From assembly GCA_016785225.1 (NCBI GenBank), contig JAFBJZ010000365.1, positions 1 through 64,000 of the forward strand: DNA of 64,000 bases, given 5' to 3'. A program made the position numbers and the translations under genes. Of the stretch, positions 1-13,600 are shown piece by piece. The stretch is from Psettodes erumei (Eukaryota; Chordata; Actinopteri; Pleuronectiformes; Psettodidae). The notes beneath the pieces were generated by a model. The model did no database searches. It worked only from the letters and a program-made list of their open reading frames with translations, and was not told the origin of the DNA. Within the stretch, counting starts at the first letter, position 1, and each line of letters opens with the position of its first letter.

Positions 1-535
1 TAAATGCAGTCATGACAGGGATGGAAAATTATTTCTGGCTTAAAAGGAATTTGGTGTTCCTTTCTTACTATAAGGGATCTGCTGGACGATTTTCATTAAG
101 GATTTCAGATGAATAAAAAAAGAAAATTACAGAATCGAGGGATGTAGGGAAGGGATGAGAGACAAAGGGAAAGTGATCTGGAGGTGAGAAGAAGTGAAGA
201 AATGATGTTGCAGCTGACAGGCCGTTATGCAATATGTCCAGCAGATAAAGCTAATGTACAGAGATAAATGGTGTGGTATCTGCATTGATCAATGTACTGA
301 ACTGTACTGAAATGAACTGTACTGTTCCTCTAGAGTGGGCTCTCACTATAAATCACATTACCATCCCCCCAAGTACTTGTGCCCATAATGCAAACATTTG
401 CACCACATATACAGATGCAGTTACTTCAATTAGTATGAATTAAGATGTATGGCTGGAGTCTCAGTTTTTCAAGACCGCTATGCATGTCGTCTTTCGGTGC
501 ATAGTGCATGTGTATTTACTTATGGGGTGCAGCTT
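1..535. other. AT-rich intergenic DNA
   Basis: I see no coding exon, RNA gene or recognisable repeat. A short degenerate run of ACTGTACTGAA-like words sits near 290-330. Confidence 0.5.
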
Positions 536-1822
536 AGCGGCTCGTGCTGAAAATTTCAGCAACATTTTGTCACATTTAGCTAAAAACAGTGTTTAAAAAA
601 CAGGTGTGAATTTTTGAGACTCACTTTTTTGCACATTTAAGACAATATTTGTCATCTTAGAGATATTTTAAATAGTTAAATCTAAATATTAAATGTTAAA
701 CTTAAATGCTAAATCTAAACTTAAATGTTAAATCTAAATGTAAATGTTAAATAAATTAAATCTAAATGTTAAATCTAAATATTAAATCTAAATCTAAATG
801 TTAAATCTCTAAATCTAAATGTTAAATCTAAAATGTTTAAATGTTAAATATTAAATGTTAAATCTAAATGTTAAATCTAAATCTAAAATAAATTAAATGT
901 TAAATCTAAATGTTAAATCTAAATGTTATATTTAAATATAAATCTAAATGTTATATCTAAATGTTGAATCTAAATGTAAATGCTAAATCTAAATATAAAT
1001 CTAAATGTTAAATTTAAATGTTAAACTGCCGATGTTTTCTGCTAAGGACGATTCCGACATGCTTGCAGACGAACCATGAGAACAGCTGCAGATTGTATTG
1101 GACTGAGGAAGGGGGGAAAAGGCTCTTGCTGAGCAAGCGATGTCAAAATAAAAGTCCAGAGCCGTGGGCTCTGCAAAAGTCAGTCAAAGTCTGCCCCCTC
1201 GTGGTTGGTTGTAGTGGCCATAGTGGAATTTGCATATTAGTTAAATATTTAGGTTCACCCGAAACATTTAGATTTAACATTTAGATTTATATTTAGATAT
1301 AACATTTAGATTTAACATTTTAGATTTAACATTTTATATTTAAATAACATTTACATTTTAACATTTAGATTTAACAGATTTAACATTTAGATTTAACATT
1401 TAACATTTAGATTTACATTTACATTTAACATTTAGATTTTTACATTTTACATTTACATTTAGATTTATTTATTTAACATTTAGATTTAACATTTAGATTT
1501 AACATTTAGATTTAACATTTAACATTTAGATTTAGATTTTTACATTTAGATTTAATTTAGATTTAACATTTAACATTTAGATTTAGATTTAATATTTAGA
1601 TTTAACATTTAGATTTAGATTTAAATTTAACATTTACATTTAGATTTAGCATTTAAGTTTAACATTTAATATTTAGATTTAACTATTTAAAATATCTCTA
1701 AGATGACAAATATTGTCTTAAATGTGCAAAAAAGTGAGTCTCAAAAATTCACACCTGTTTTTTAAACACTGTTTTTAGCTAAATGTGACAAAATGTTGCT
1801 GAAATTTTCAGCACGAGCCGCT
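536..1822. mobile_element. Foldback element with long inverted arms and satellite interior
   Basis: The outer 145 bases (536-680) reappear as a near-perfect reverse complement at 1678-1822; both ends read AGCGGCTCGTGCTGAAAATT going inward. Inside each arm is an AT-rich satellite of 7-14-base words of the type TAAATGTTAAATCTAAA (about 680-1015). It returns in reverse complement at about 1265-1677, so nearly the whole element is one palindrome. A roughly 245-base unique GC-richer core (1018-1262) has no plausible gene. The structure fits a non-autonomous foldback or MITE-like transposon; I cannot assign a superfamily. Target duplication is unclear. Confidence 0.75.
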
Positions 1823-1829
1823 TTTACAA

Positions 1830-2109
1830 ACACTAGTGACTTTTTTCTGAAACAAAGAATTATTTTATTATTTTTATACTGTTACATTTGTTCTATTGTT
1901 GTAGTTAGTAAATAAAAAAACATTTTTATTGGCTAAAATCTTTGTGCTATGTTTTACTATAATCACAATCAACTAACTCAAGGCAAAATCACAAAATTAT
2001 TCAATGATCATGACATTTCAAGTAAAACGTATCGGTATCGGCGATACTAGCCCTGTATTTACTTGGTATCGGATCGATACCAAAATTCCCAGTATCGCCC
2101 ACCCCTACC
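1830..2109. mobile_element. Right end of a hAT-like element (GATACT type)
   Basis: The stretch 2026-2109 contains the alternating GTATCGGTATCGGCGATACT and GATCGATACC words and ends in a CCCACCCCTA terminus. It closely resembles the right end of the complete element at 36965-37796. No matching left terminus is visible upstream; the foldback element may have displaced or deleted it. Confidence 0.55.
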
Positions 2110-2393
2110 GTGGCCAAAATAAAAGAAAGAAAGAAACACTTCCGCTTAAATCGTATTTTGGCTTCAAACCAGAGCGTTTCCTGTCACATGACTATGTGAC
2201 GTCACGTCAGACCGCTCTTTTCGATGGTGTAGTCCGCCATTATTGTTTCCTCGCATGAACTGTGGAATGCAGGTGAGGAATGTATCTTCTCTGTCCTCTC
2301 TCGTGTTCGGAAACTCTTTAAAAACAAGGTAAGAATTCAAAATTGTGCTGTTAAAGTGCAACATGGGATTTCCATGCACATTTATAGTTAGTG
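2110..2393. other. Intergenic, no feature recognised
   Basis: Mixed-composition DNA between two transposon relics. Short reading frames on both strands lack conserved motifs. Confidence 0.4.
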
Positions 2394-3163
2394 GTAGTGG
2401 TGGGCAAGTGAAGCCTCATGACGCACTGAGGCTTTCCTAACAATTGTGCCAAAAAAGATTCAAAGCTTCGAGACTTCAGTGACGGTGACATCTGGTGGAA
2501 GCAATAGCAACCTCTAAAGAGCACGACTGAAGCACACGACTGTTTCAATCCCATGACAGCAATAAAAGTTCAGAAAAGTCTGTGTGGTCATTCAAGTGTT
2601 TTGTTCATTCATACCAAATAACGATTATATCGTCATTACAATAAAATATGCAGATGTTCTCCCCATACTTTAAAACACATTCCAGATTAACACAGAGAAT
2701 ACATGCAAGTTATATTAAGGATTATAAATCTTATTTAAAAACTGTACTAAAAGTCCCAAACAGGATTAGAGATCCTTCCTACTTTGCAAATGATCATGGT
2801 GTTTGAATTCAAAAACATTGTTTTTTTGTGTGAAGCGTTTTTAAAGAAAACCTTTAAAGATAATGGTTTGTCATTTGGGGACTTGTATGGTTGATTTGGA
2901 ATGATTATTCACAGAAGCAGACAAGTTATTTGTCTTCACAGGTTTTTATTGAGAAATATATTTTTTTCTGCTGTCGCAGGCTTCAGTCGGCTCCTTTTCT
3001 GGCTGAGCCAATGAAAAACATTTTGAAGCGATGAAGCTTCGAACGTCATCGGTCACGTGACACTGGTGTTTCGATACAAGCTCCGACGCAGCGTTTCGAA
3101 TCACTACGCTTCAGGAAGAGTGACACAATCTCCACAACCTTGGTATCATTTGCCCATCACTAG
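2394..3163. mobile_element. hAT-type MITE, copy 1
   Basis: The element begins TAGTGGTGGGCAA and ends with the reverse complement of TAGTGATGGGCAA. It is flanked by the 8-base near-duplicates GTTAGTGG and GTCAGTGG (7 of 8 identical). An 8-base duplication with TAGNG termini is typical of hAT transposons. Two more copies lie in this window, at 38565-39358 (opposite orientation) and 60571-61247. There is no transposase, so it is non-autonomous. Confidence 0.8.
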
Positions 3164-3355
3164 TCAGTGGTGGCAGATTGGACAACTGACAATATCTTAA
3201 AGACTGGCTTTGTATTTTGTGGCTAACGCTAGCTAAACCAGGTCGTTGGCACAAAACATTAGCAACAACTGTGCTTTCTTTGCTTCAGTTTAACAAGTGC
3301 AAAGTTAACGTTGTTGCTAATGTTATTGTGCAGTCGGTTATGAAATAATAAGCGT

Positions 3356-3676
3356 AAGTTATTGTGATCAGGCTTAGGGAGCGGGTCTGTCCAGCCACGT
3401 TTTTTCAGGTGGGCCATAGGCAGGTCCCCACCACACATACACAAACTCATATACAAGCATATAGCGCTGTCTCTGCAGCAGAGTGAGGAGAAGACGGTGA
3501 TACTCCGCGGCATAAGTTATTGTGATAAGGCTTAAATACTACAAACGGGAGCGGGTCTGCCCGGCCACTTTTTTTTCAGGTGGGCTGCAGACACCTCCCG
3601 GCCACACACGCACGCACGCACGCAGATAGCCTTGTTTCTGTAGTAGAGTGGCGAAGAAGGTGAAACTCCTCGGTGG
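3356..3676. repeat. Diverged tandem duplication (about 157-base unit)
   Basis: Two successive units start at AAGTTATTGTGAT (3356 and 3513). Each contains GGAGCGGGTCTG, a T-run followed by CAGGTGGGC, an ACACAC-rich part and a GTAGAGTG/GCAGAGTG block. The second unit carries a small ACGC microsatellite. Confidence 0.6.
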
Positions 3677-3838
3677 GTTGGGGGAATGTTGAATCAATTG
3701 TGATTTGCGATGGTCAGTAAATGCATCTCACAGGCGTGTGAACGCAGGTGGCTGCTGGAGGTGGAAGCGGGCAGCAGCGAGCACTTTTTAAAACAAACAA
3801 AACCTTTTCACTGCGAAAACAATAAATTGTGGCAAAGG

Positions 3839-6800
3839 AATCAGGAGTGGAAGAGGTGAAAGAAAGATGGCCTGCATTGTTCACAGTGGATGAGGTAAGT
3901 AATTTTTTCAGTCAATAGCAATAGGTCAGTGGTGGCCAGTAATTTAAATGATATTAATATCCCCTATCATATGAAACCTGTGAAAAAATCTAGCCAAAGC
4001 AGTCACAAAAATGTCACAAAAAGATCTCATACACCAATTTAATGCAATATGTAATGTAATAACATTTGATTGTGATATTTTGTTTTATAAAGATCAATGC
4101 TGAATTTATAAAAAGTACTACTGTTCCTCTTCCAGCACGATTCCTGGCTTCCTTGGACAAGCACCACAGCAAGCTGATTGAGATCATCAGTAACAAGGGA
4201 GGAGCTGTCAGAGAGAAGACCCTGGATGTGCTGAAAGTTATTGATCAGGTATGCACTTGGTCAATACTGCAAAACTCGCCTTACATCACATATATAGTAA
4301 CACATATATACATATACATATAACATATATATAGAGGCAATAGTGTTCATGTGTCATATTGTCATCACATTTGATTGTGGAGTTAGATTACATGTTGGAA
4401 GAAGTACAATGTATATCTTCTGAGTTTGACAGGCTTTTTTTTACTGTTTTGCTCAAACCCTTTGTTTGATTACTGCAAGTCTAAATTCTGTTGGATTATC
4501 ATGAAACTAAGTGTTCTTAGTTCTAATCACACCATGTCATGTCATAACCTTATGATATGCTAATCACTGCTTTGCTGCTGCTTACTAATCAGAACAGAAT
4601 GCACCATACCTGAATTTAACATTCGCTCAGGTCCAGCTAGAGCAGGTTGGCTGCACATAGCAAGACACTGATAACACTCAGGGTCATACTCCCTGGTGCC
4701 AGGAGGACAACACTCAAGGATATGCTCCCTGGTCCCAGGAGGAGTCAAGATGTATAATAACTTATGATTTCCTTAGTTCGGGGCTTCTTCTCTCCAATTC
4801 TTAAGGTGGACAGATCGAAGTCTCAGCTCTGACTCTATACTCATCTTCCGTGCCTCTAAAATAAATTGTTAACCATACGCCGTAGCTGCATCTTCTATCT
4901 TGGTACTGTTTGACTAACTTCCTTCCCCTGGAATAAAGTTCCTGGGTGGGAGGACACAGCGGTGCCTGGTCCATCAAATTGGGGGCTCGTCTGGGATCCA
5001 GGCCTGAGAGAAGGAGGTTTTTGCACCAAGGAAACGTCTCTCACAGCTGGCGGCCGCCTAAAAAAAAAAAAAAAGGCAAGCAGAAAACCTTCTTAAACAA
5101 AATTTCTGCACGTCCACTCGGACATTTTGTTGGCTGTGTTAGACTGATCTGAAGTGTAATACTGTTTTTGGTAAAATACAACACGGAAAATGTGTATGGA
5201 ATAGTATTGGGAAAAAAGTAAGAGAAGAATTCGGGTGTGGCTAGTACAGTTTAAATGTCCCTGGGAGCCTGATCCAACTCCCTAAAAAATGCCTAACCGT
5301 CGGAAGTTTGGGTTTTAAAGTCCTTCTGTTAAACAAAATAACAGTGAAAGCATCTAGCTCTGATTAGCCCATGAGGGTTTGGGTTTCAAGGTCCCTCAGT
5401 TATAGCTGTTCATTTCTGAATTTACAGCCATAGCTGCAAAAGAACCACCCATCAGAAATTTGGGTTTTAAGGTCCCTCTGTTAGACAAACTAGCAGTAAA
5501 AGCAGCTAACTCTGATTGATGAATAGGGTTTGGGTTTCGAGGTCCCTCAATTGTTGCTGCTGATTTCTGAATAAATTTCTGACTTAACAGCCACAACTGT
5601 AAAAGCTGCCAGCCCGTCGGAAGTTTGGGTTTTAAGGTCCCACTGTTATGAATATTAATGGTAAAAGCAGCTAACTCCGATTGTTGATTAGGGTTTGGGT
5701 TTAAAGGTCCCTCAGTTATAGCTGTTAATATTCTGTATTTTTAGCTATAGTTGTAAAAGCGCCCAACCTGCGAGACATCTCAAGATAAGTATATAGAAAA
5801 CAAAAAGTGAAAAAAAGTGTTTGTTTTTCTGAGTGAATGAAATACTGTGCCCCGGTTAAAAGAGTGTGTGTGTGTTGCAAGTGCAGGGGTGGAAGGGAGG
5901 CTGGGTGTGCCTAAAGTTTGTGTGTGACTACTGAACAACTTTAACATGTCTAAAGAGAAAAAAGAAGGTGAAGAAGGAGAAGAGAGCTATTCTCCAGGGG
6001 TTTTGGGACACTATTTGTGTGTGGGGAAAAAGAAAAATTCGACACACTTTCCCAGAAGGCGAAATTGAAAACAAATTACAACAATTCGACAAATGGGTGA
6101 AAGAATTAAAAGATAATGGACTGTTTGGTGCGCTTATGGGGCCCCCACCTACAGTCAACCAGAAAAGGTGCTTTTTAGCCTCTTTGCAAAACAGAATTGA
6201 AGAACAAAAAATTAAAGTCGAATCCTCAAATATTTTAGAACAAGGAAAAAGAGAGAAAAAGTTGACCAAATTAAATGATATCAAGAAACTGACCCATCTA
6301 TATTTCAGCACTTGTTTCCCTAGCATCTCCAGTCTGTCCGTGCAGGCAGTGAAGACAAAACAGGATGTGAGAGTGAGTCCGGAAGCAAGGGTGAGTCACC
6401 ACCTTCATACACTCTTACACAAGACAACACCACTGCCTGCAGGTAGTGCTGGGCCGATAAAACGATAACGATATGTATTGCGATAGACATGTGGTCCATA
6501 TCAATAGAAAATGCGTTCAATATAACTTTTCGATAGAATTTTTTTTTTTCTCAAGAAATCGCTTATCTCTTTACATTTTTGTTGCGAAGCAGCTTGGTTG
6601 CATGAGCAAAGGCACTCGTCTTCTGCATGGTCTGCATGGTCTTCAGGTGCCTAGCAATGTAGGTGGAGTGACAACCAAGAGCCAATCATGTAACAGCATG
6701 AAGTTTGGTTTCACTCGTAGCCTCGTTAGTTTCGTTTTCCAGAAGCGGCGTGGTGCAGAGAGGAAAGATGAGTACTGCAATGAGCGAGGAAATTGTGGAT

Positions 6801-7623
6801 AAGAAAGGAAAGGTCAGCTCGCCCGTATGGGAGTTTTTTGGATATTACAAATCCGATACTAGTCAGACAAATGTTGTCTGCAAGTTATGCAAGACTGTAG
6901 TCCCCACCAAGGCTGGTAATACCACCAACTTGTTCTACCATCTTAGCCGCGCTCACCCTTTGCAGCACAGCCGCATAAAACAACCACAACCAGCACAACA
7001 AAAACAGCAGACGACCATGGACAGGTACTCGTCATCTGTGCCCTATGACAAATTATCCAAACGCTACAAAGACATTACTGAGGCAGTGGCATTTTACATA
7101 GCCAAGGACATGCTTCCTCTCAGTACCGTCGAGAAGCCCGGTTTTAAAAATCTACTCAACGTGATCGACCCACGTTATGCACTTCCAGGGCGAAAGTACT
7201 TTTCAAAGACTGCCATAACCAATCTATACCTGAAATGCAAAGAATCGGTGCAACAGAAAATCCTGTCAGCCGAGTACTTTGCCACAACCTCTGACCTGTG
7301 GTCAAGCCGAACGTCAGAGCCATACATTAGCTTGACCATACATTTCATAGACAAGGAATGGAACCTAAAGACCAGATGCCTTGAAACCGCATACTTCCCA
7401 GATGACCATACTGGAGAAGTCATTGCAGAAGGGTTGAAAGAGGCACTGCTGTCCTGGAGTCTAATTGAGCATAAAATGGTGTGCATCACCACAGACAGTG
7501 GGGCAAATGTGATAAGGGCGACTTCCCTGAACGACTGGACGAGGCTACAATGTTTTGGCCATCGTTTGCATTCAGCAATTGGTGAGTAGCTTTGTCATTG
7601 GTAACTGAATTGATTTTATTAGC

Positions 7624-7662
<39 letters not shown>

Positions 7663-10600
7663 TTAATTATTAATTATTAATATTCATGAAAGCAGCAGCA
7701 CACTTTACACTGACTTACTGAACCTCATCTCTTATCTGTAATTTATGCTGTCATTGTTTTTTTTCTACAGGTGCTGCTGGAAAGGACAGCCGAGTGGACA
7801 GGGCTGTAGGTGTTTGCCAGAAAGTGGTCTCTACCTTTTCCTACTCATGGAAGAAAAAGAGTGCACTCTCCAAAGCACAGAAACGTCTCAATCGTCCCAC
7901 ACACCAGCTGATCACAGAGTCACTAACCAGGTGGGGCTCCAGACAGAAGATGGTGGCAAGGGTCCTAGAGCAACAAAAGGCCATTACTGAAGTTCTGTCT
8001 GCTGACAAGAGCACCAGGCACCTCATCCCCACTTGGCAGGACATCGATGTCCTCGAGTCTATGAATGCGGCCATGGCTCCTCTCCTGGAGTTCACAGATT
8101 CCCTTTCTGGTGAGTCATATGTGACCGTATCTTATGTGAAACCTGTGCTCAACCTGTTCCGCTCCAACTTGCTGCAAGAAAATGAGGGGGACACTCAGCT
8201 CACGAAAGAGATGAAGACAAAAATAATGGCCTATCTTGATGAGAAGTATGCAGACCCTGACACAGATGACCTCCTTGACATGGCTACCTCGATGGACCCC
8301 AGGTTCAAAGTCCAGTATATCAGACCAGAGAAGGTAGGGGCCATTAAAATGAGAGCGTTGTCTGAAGTAGTGAATGAAGGCCTTGGCCAGTCACAGGCAG
8401 GGCCATCTGAGGAAGCAGCAGATCAAGGTGCCGAAGGCGGAGCTACAGCTGCTGCTGCACCATCTCAGAAGAAGCAACGCAAGTCATTGGGGAGCTTCTT
8501 CAAAAAGCAGAGTCAAGAAGAGGTTGACTTGCCTCCCACTGATGAGCAAAAGTGGAGAGTGAGCTGGAAAGGTACCTGAGGTCCCCTGATGCAGACAGTG
8601 AGTCAGAGCCCCTGGACTGGTGGAGGCTCAATGAACACAACTTCCCCAGATTGTCTCAGCTGGCGAAAAAGTACTTGTGCATCCCTGCCACCAGTACCCC
8701 TTCAGAGAGAATCTTTAGCACAGGGGGTAATATTGTTACATGCACCAGGGCAGCTTTAAAACCAGAAAAGGTCAACCAGCTGGTGTTCCTAGCACAAAAT
8801 CTTGAGTCAAAGTATACTTGAATGGTCAGATGTTACAGATGTAGCCTAAAGCCTAAGTCTACTTTGTTTTACTTTCAATTCCTCTAGGTTTACAAAACAC
8901 TCTATATTTTTTATTTTATTAAACCTTAAGTGAAAATATACTTGAATAGTCAGATGTAAAGTTTAAGTCTACCTCAGTTTTATTTTTATTTATTGTGTTT
9001 ACAAGACACTCAATATTTTTTTTATTTTATTAAACCTTGAGTGAAAATATACTTGAATAGTCCAGATGTAACGTTTAAGTTTGTTAAGTCTACCTCAATT
9101 TTACTTTAATTTCTTGTTTATAAAACACTGGACATTTTTATTTTATTTTATTGAATGTTATTCACCAGAAGAGGGTGAAGTTTTTTGCACTAAAAATATA
9201 TGATAGTGAATCCTGATATCTGAGAACTATGTTTACATTGAACACTTTGCACATGTTTTTATAACTTTATAACTTTATCTTTGTTACCCTTTGCACTTTA
9301 TTGTTCATGATTGTTCAGTTAAGTTTTCACTGAATGCATGTATGTTGAAATTCCTTTTCTTTGAATGTTTGTTGCCTATCAGAGAAAGTTAAAGTTTAAA
9401 ATAAAGATGTTTAAATGAGTATTTTTTTCCTCCTGGTCCTTATTTTAAATAGGTCATATAAAGTTTCAATAATTATCGATATCGACCAATATGAGACCCT
9501 TATATCGTGATACAGATTTCAGCCATATCGCCCAGCCCTACCTGCAGGGCAACTACACCAACTGTGCGCAGTCCATATGCAGCCTTAAACCAAATGCTTG
9601 CTGCTATGGCACAATCTGAAAACCAAGATGCCACCACCAAATTAAACACAAAGCCACACCTTACAAACCCATGTATGCAAATGCCTGTTCTTGAGATAAT
9701 AGGGGGGGCACTAAGATGTGAGTTAAAACCAACACAAAAAGAATGTGAAGAGGAAGAACAAAAAATGAATGAAGAAAGACAAGTGAGAGAGCAACAAAGA
9801 TTAAGAGAAATTGATAGTGATGAGAAACTAAACGTTTTATTAAAGGGAGTTAAAACCTTGTTAGAAAATGACAAAAGGAGAAGCAACCTATCTGAACCTA
9901 TCAGAATTGCATCGCCAACCCCAGTGACCCGTCCCAGTTATGGAATGTACCCACCAGATATAACTGAATACCACACATACAGCTCTACAACAACAAAAGA
10001 TGAGAAACAGCCTACAACGATAAGAGCCAATAATGCTGAATATCAACTGCCACTAATAGAAGCCAGAGGACCACGTGGAGGACTACACAAGAGAACATAC
10101 TCACCCATCACTTATGCGGATAAGATGACATTGAAAAACTTATTACCAAACCAAAAGGATGGAGGGCATGTGTGGATACACCAATTCCTGCTCCAGTTTA
10201 GTGGTCAGATATTATGCCTGGGGGATGTAAGAAGCTGCCTATCATCACATCTGGTGCCCCATGAAATGAGCAGATTAGAAACAAGTGCTGGGACAGACCA
10301 ACTGGCAGACGCAGAAGAACTACAACCTGTCTCAGCAGCTATGTGGGCTGCACTGAGACAACAATATCCAGTGAAGACTAATTCCGATCTGATGAATGAC
10401 ACATCCAGGAAAAGCGAAGAAGGAACTCAACAATATCTCCAAAGAATGTTAACGGTGTGGGAATCACAAACTGGAACATGCCCACTCACAGGCTATGATA
10501 AGAAGACAATCAGGAAAAACAACGGAAGAAATGCTAAGACTTATGGCAAGAAGTAAGATGGATGTAGACCTGTGGATGGCAACCCTAACACACCACTTTC

Positions 10601-13600
10601 AAAGAGAAGACGAAGAAAAAAAGAATCAAGAGAAGGAAACCGAAGAGTTACAAAACCAACTAATAAAAGCCCAACTTAAGGAACTGCGGGAAAAGACAAA
10701 TGAGAAAAAGAAAAACACACAAATGTCCATTGTTTCAGCACCCACTTTAACTACTCCTCCAAAACCTCAGTTCCAGATGTACCAGAATGTATACCAGAGA
10801 CCATCACAACAGCCTCAATGGGTCACACAACAACAACAGCCGTTCCAAGGAAGACCTTGGGGAAGCTACGGAGGGACTATGAACAAAGGAAACAGAGGAA
10901 AAAGAGGCCCATACCAACAACAACAACGACCTTATAATCCCTACCAAGATCCCTGCTGGGGCTGTGGACAGCTCGGGCATTAATCACGCTACTGCCCATA
11001 CCAAGGACAAGAAATTGCCAGTCCCAGATACTTTCCACAACTGGCAAACAGGGGACTCCCTCTGACAGAACCACAAGGAATTGGGGCAATAGGGGAACAA
11101 CTTCACTGGGCCCCCAATCAACACTAGATGCCTCAACAATAGGGGGGCCAGGACCCCGCCCTCGGTGAAGACCATTTGGAAGAATTTCCAGCACTTGTAT
11201 TGGAAGTTATGATTGGTGGTAGGCTTTATCTTTTCATGGCAGATACTCGAGCAAGGTATAGTACTCTAAATGCAGATTTTCCATCTTCTCCCAGTTACAC
11301 CAAATTAATGGGGTTTTCCCGGAGAAAAACAAAAATGCTACTTTTCTGAACCAATACAAGGAAATTTCCACGGAAGTTTTGAAATTCATCCACTCCTTCC
11401 TCCTCCAAAGAACTTGCCCTGTAAATCTGTTCGCTAGAGACCTTACCTCAGCTCTAAGAGCTACAGTTGTTTGCAACACTCGTTCCACAGACTTTCTCTT
11501 CCCGAATGGAAAAACTATCCAATCCCTGGTCCAAGGTGAAGAACAGATGATTCAACTTCAAACACAGTTCAAATCAAATGCATACGTATGGTGGAGGAAA
11601 ATAATCAGCCCTGAAAAATCAGAACTCAGGGAGACCTTTTGTTGATGGCTACTCTGGATAGACAGTTTAAGAGCATACTGTAATCCTACTGACCCAATGC
11701 ACGTCACACTTAATTACCTAAGATGTCCAGAAGAAGTGCAAGAAGTGGATAATTATCAAGACACATGGGAAATGATGGAAGAACTGTTAAAAAGAAAACA
11801 GGGGACTGAACACCCGAAACTTGAAATATCATGGAATAAAATCTACATAGGACCACAAGGAGTTGCAGCTGGTGTTCAACTAGAAGATGATGTAAAACTC
11901 CTATACAAACTGGGCCCTAGAATGCAACCACACATCACATTAAAAATTACTAGTGCGGGAGAAGCGAAAAATTTGGGACCCATGGTAAAGAAAGCTGCTG
12001 AAGCCAAGGATTGGCAAACAGTGTCTGGAACAAAGTTGATGAGATTCAGCCCCTCCTGCAACTGTTATGAACTGATCTATAAAGGAAGAGTACAATGTGA
12101 AATGGAGAGGGTAGAAAGAAGCCGAACACATGGGAGAGAAGACACTGACTCTGAAAGCTGTGGAAGAACTGAAAAGAGTTCCGGACAAAGTGTGGGCTGA
12201 TGGCCCTTTTGATGTAGGACATTGTAAAGAAGTTAAACCAATATTGCTCCAAATGAAGACTCCTGAAATCATCTACCAGCCACAATACCCATTAACAGAA
12301 GAAAAGACAGAGGGAATAAGAGGAACTATACAAGGCTTGTTGAAATCAGGGGTCCTAATACCATGTGAGTCTGAATTTAACACACCCATCACTCACCCAT
12401 CGTTTGACATATAGTCCCTCACTATTTAACCATGCTCTACAATCACTAGTGAAAGAGTTCCACAATGATCTGCTAAAAACCTGCTGCATCCTGCAGTATG
12501 TAGATGACATTCTCATTGCTGGAGAAACGGAAGATGATGTCTCAAAACTCACAGCCGATCTATTAACATGGCTAGGCGCCAAGGGGTTCAAAGTCTCTAA
12601 AGACAAACTACAGTGCTGTAGACCCAGAGTGGTATTCCTGGGAAGGATAACTACTGCCCAGGGAGTGGGGATGACTGCCAGCCACAATCTTGTCACACTA
12701 CAAGACATGATGTCATTCTTAGGCATGGCCAATTATAGCAAGAATTACATTCCAAATTTCACAGAAACAGTTGCTTCTCTAAGAAAACTTATCACAAATG
12801 TGGGACATGATCAACTCAAAGCCAATTTAAATTGGACAATACAAGCAGAACAAGTTTATATATCCTTAAAACAACAACTAGCCCAAGTGGCTGAACTGGC
12901 ATCCCCAAACTTAGGTGAAGTGTTCTACCTGGATGTTAAGGAAAAGAACGGATTTGTGAGCTCTATGTTATGGCAACCCGGAGCTCAAGGAAGGAGAGTG
13001 TAATGTTATTACAGCGCCAAATTGTAACCCATAGAAAAAGGCCATCCGACATGCACCAGAGCCCTCAGTGCCATTGCAAAAGCATTAAAAGGAACATCCC
13101 ATGTTACAAGAGGACAAGACATCACAATCCATACCAACCATGCTGTTACAAATTACATCTCCAGCAATAAAATTACCCTGAGCCAACAAAGAACAACGAA
13201 AATGCAAGAAATCTTGTTACAACCAAACATCCATTATTCTAACACAGATGTGAACATGGTGACAGTAATACCTAGTGAAGTGCCACATGAATGTACAGCC
13301 TTAGTCGCAGATGAAATTAATGTATTTCCAAATATTACCACAGAAACATTAACTGGTGCAGAGACACCAAGAAAATTTTCACCAATGGACACAGCCATGT
13401 GACACCTGGGGGAGGCATCATAACATCTTATGCTGTTGTGAAACATACACCTGGTACCAGCGAAGGTAGATGGACCACCTTGGAAGCGAACATCATACCT
13501 CCACCAGCATCAGCACAACTGGCAGAGATAAAGGCAATAACCAGAGCTTGTGAACTAAGCGAAGGGAAAGAAGTAAATATCTAAACTGATTGGGCCTATG

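Larger units (their letters stand above)
6444..9540 (+). mobile_element. hAT transposon, near-complete, inside retroviral gag
   Basis: The 3097-base element is bordered by a perfect 8-base duplication, CCTGCAGG, at 6436-6443 and 9541-9548. Its termini, TAGTGCTGGGCCGATA and (reverse complement) TAGGGCTGGGCGATAT, match hAT ends. It encodes a two-exon BED-type transposase. The precise duplication and nearly open transposase indicate a much younger insertion than the host retrovirus. Confidence 0.93.

Noticed and set aside
1018..1284. 88-codon frame in the foldback core
   Set aside because: No similarity to any known domain, and it runs into the satellite arm.
5968..6468. 166-codon frame as an independent gene
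   Set aside because: It lies in the gag position of the retrovirus and ends inside the hAT insertion.
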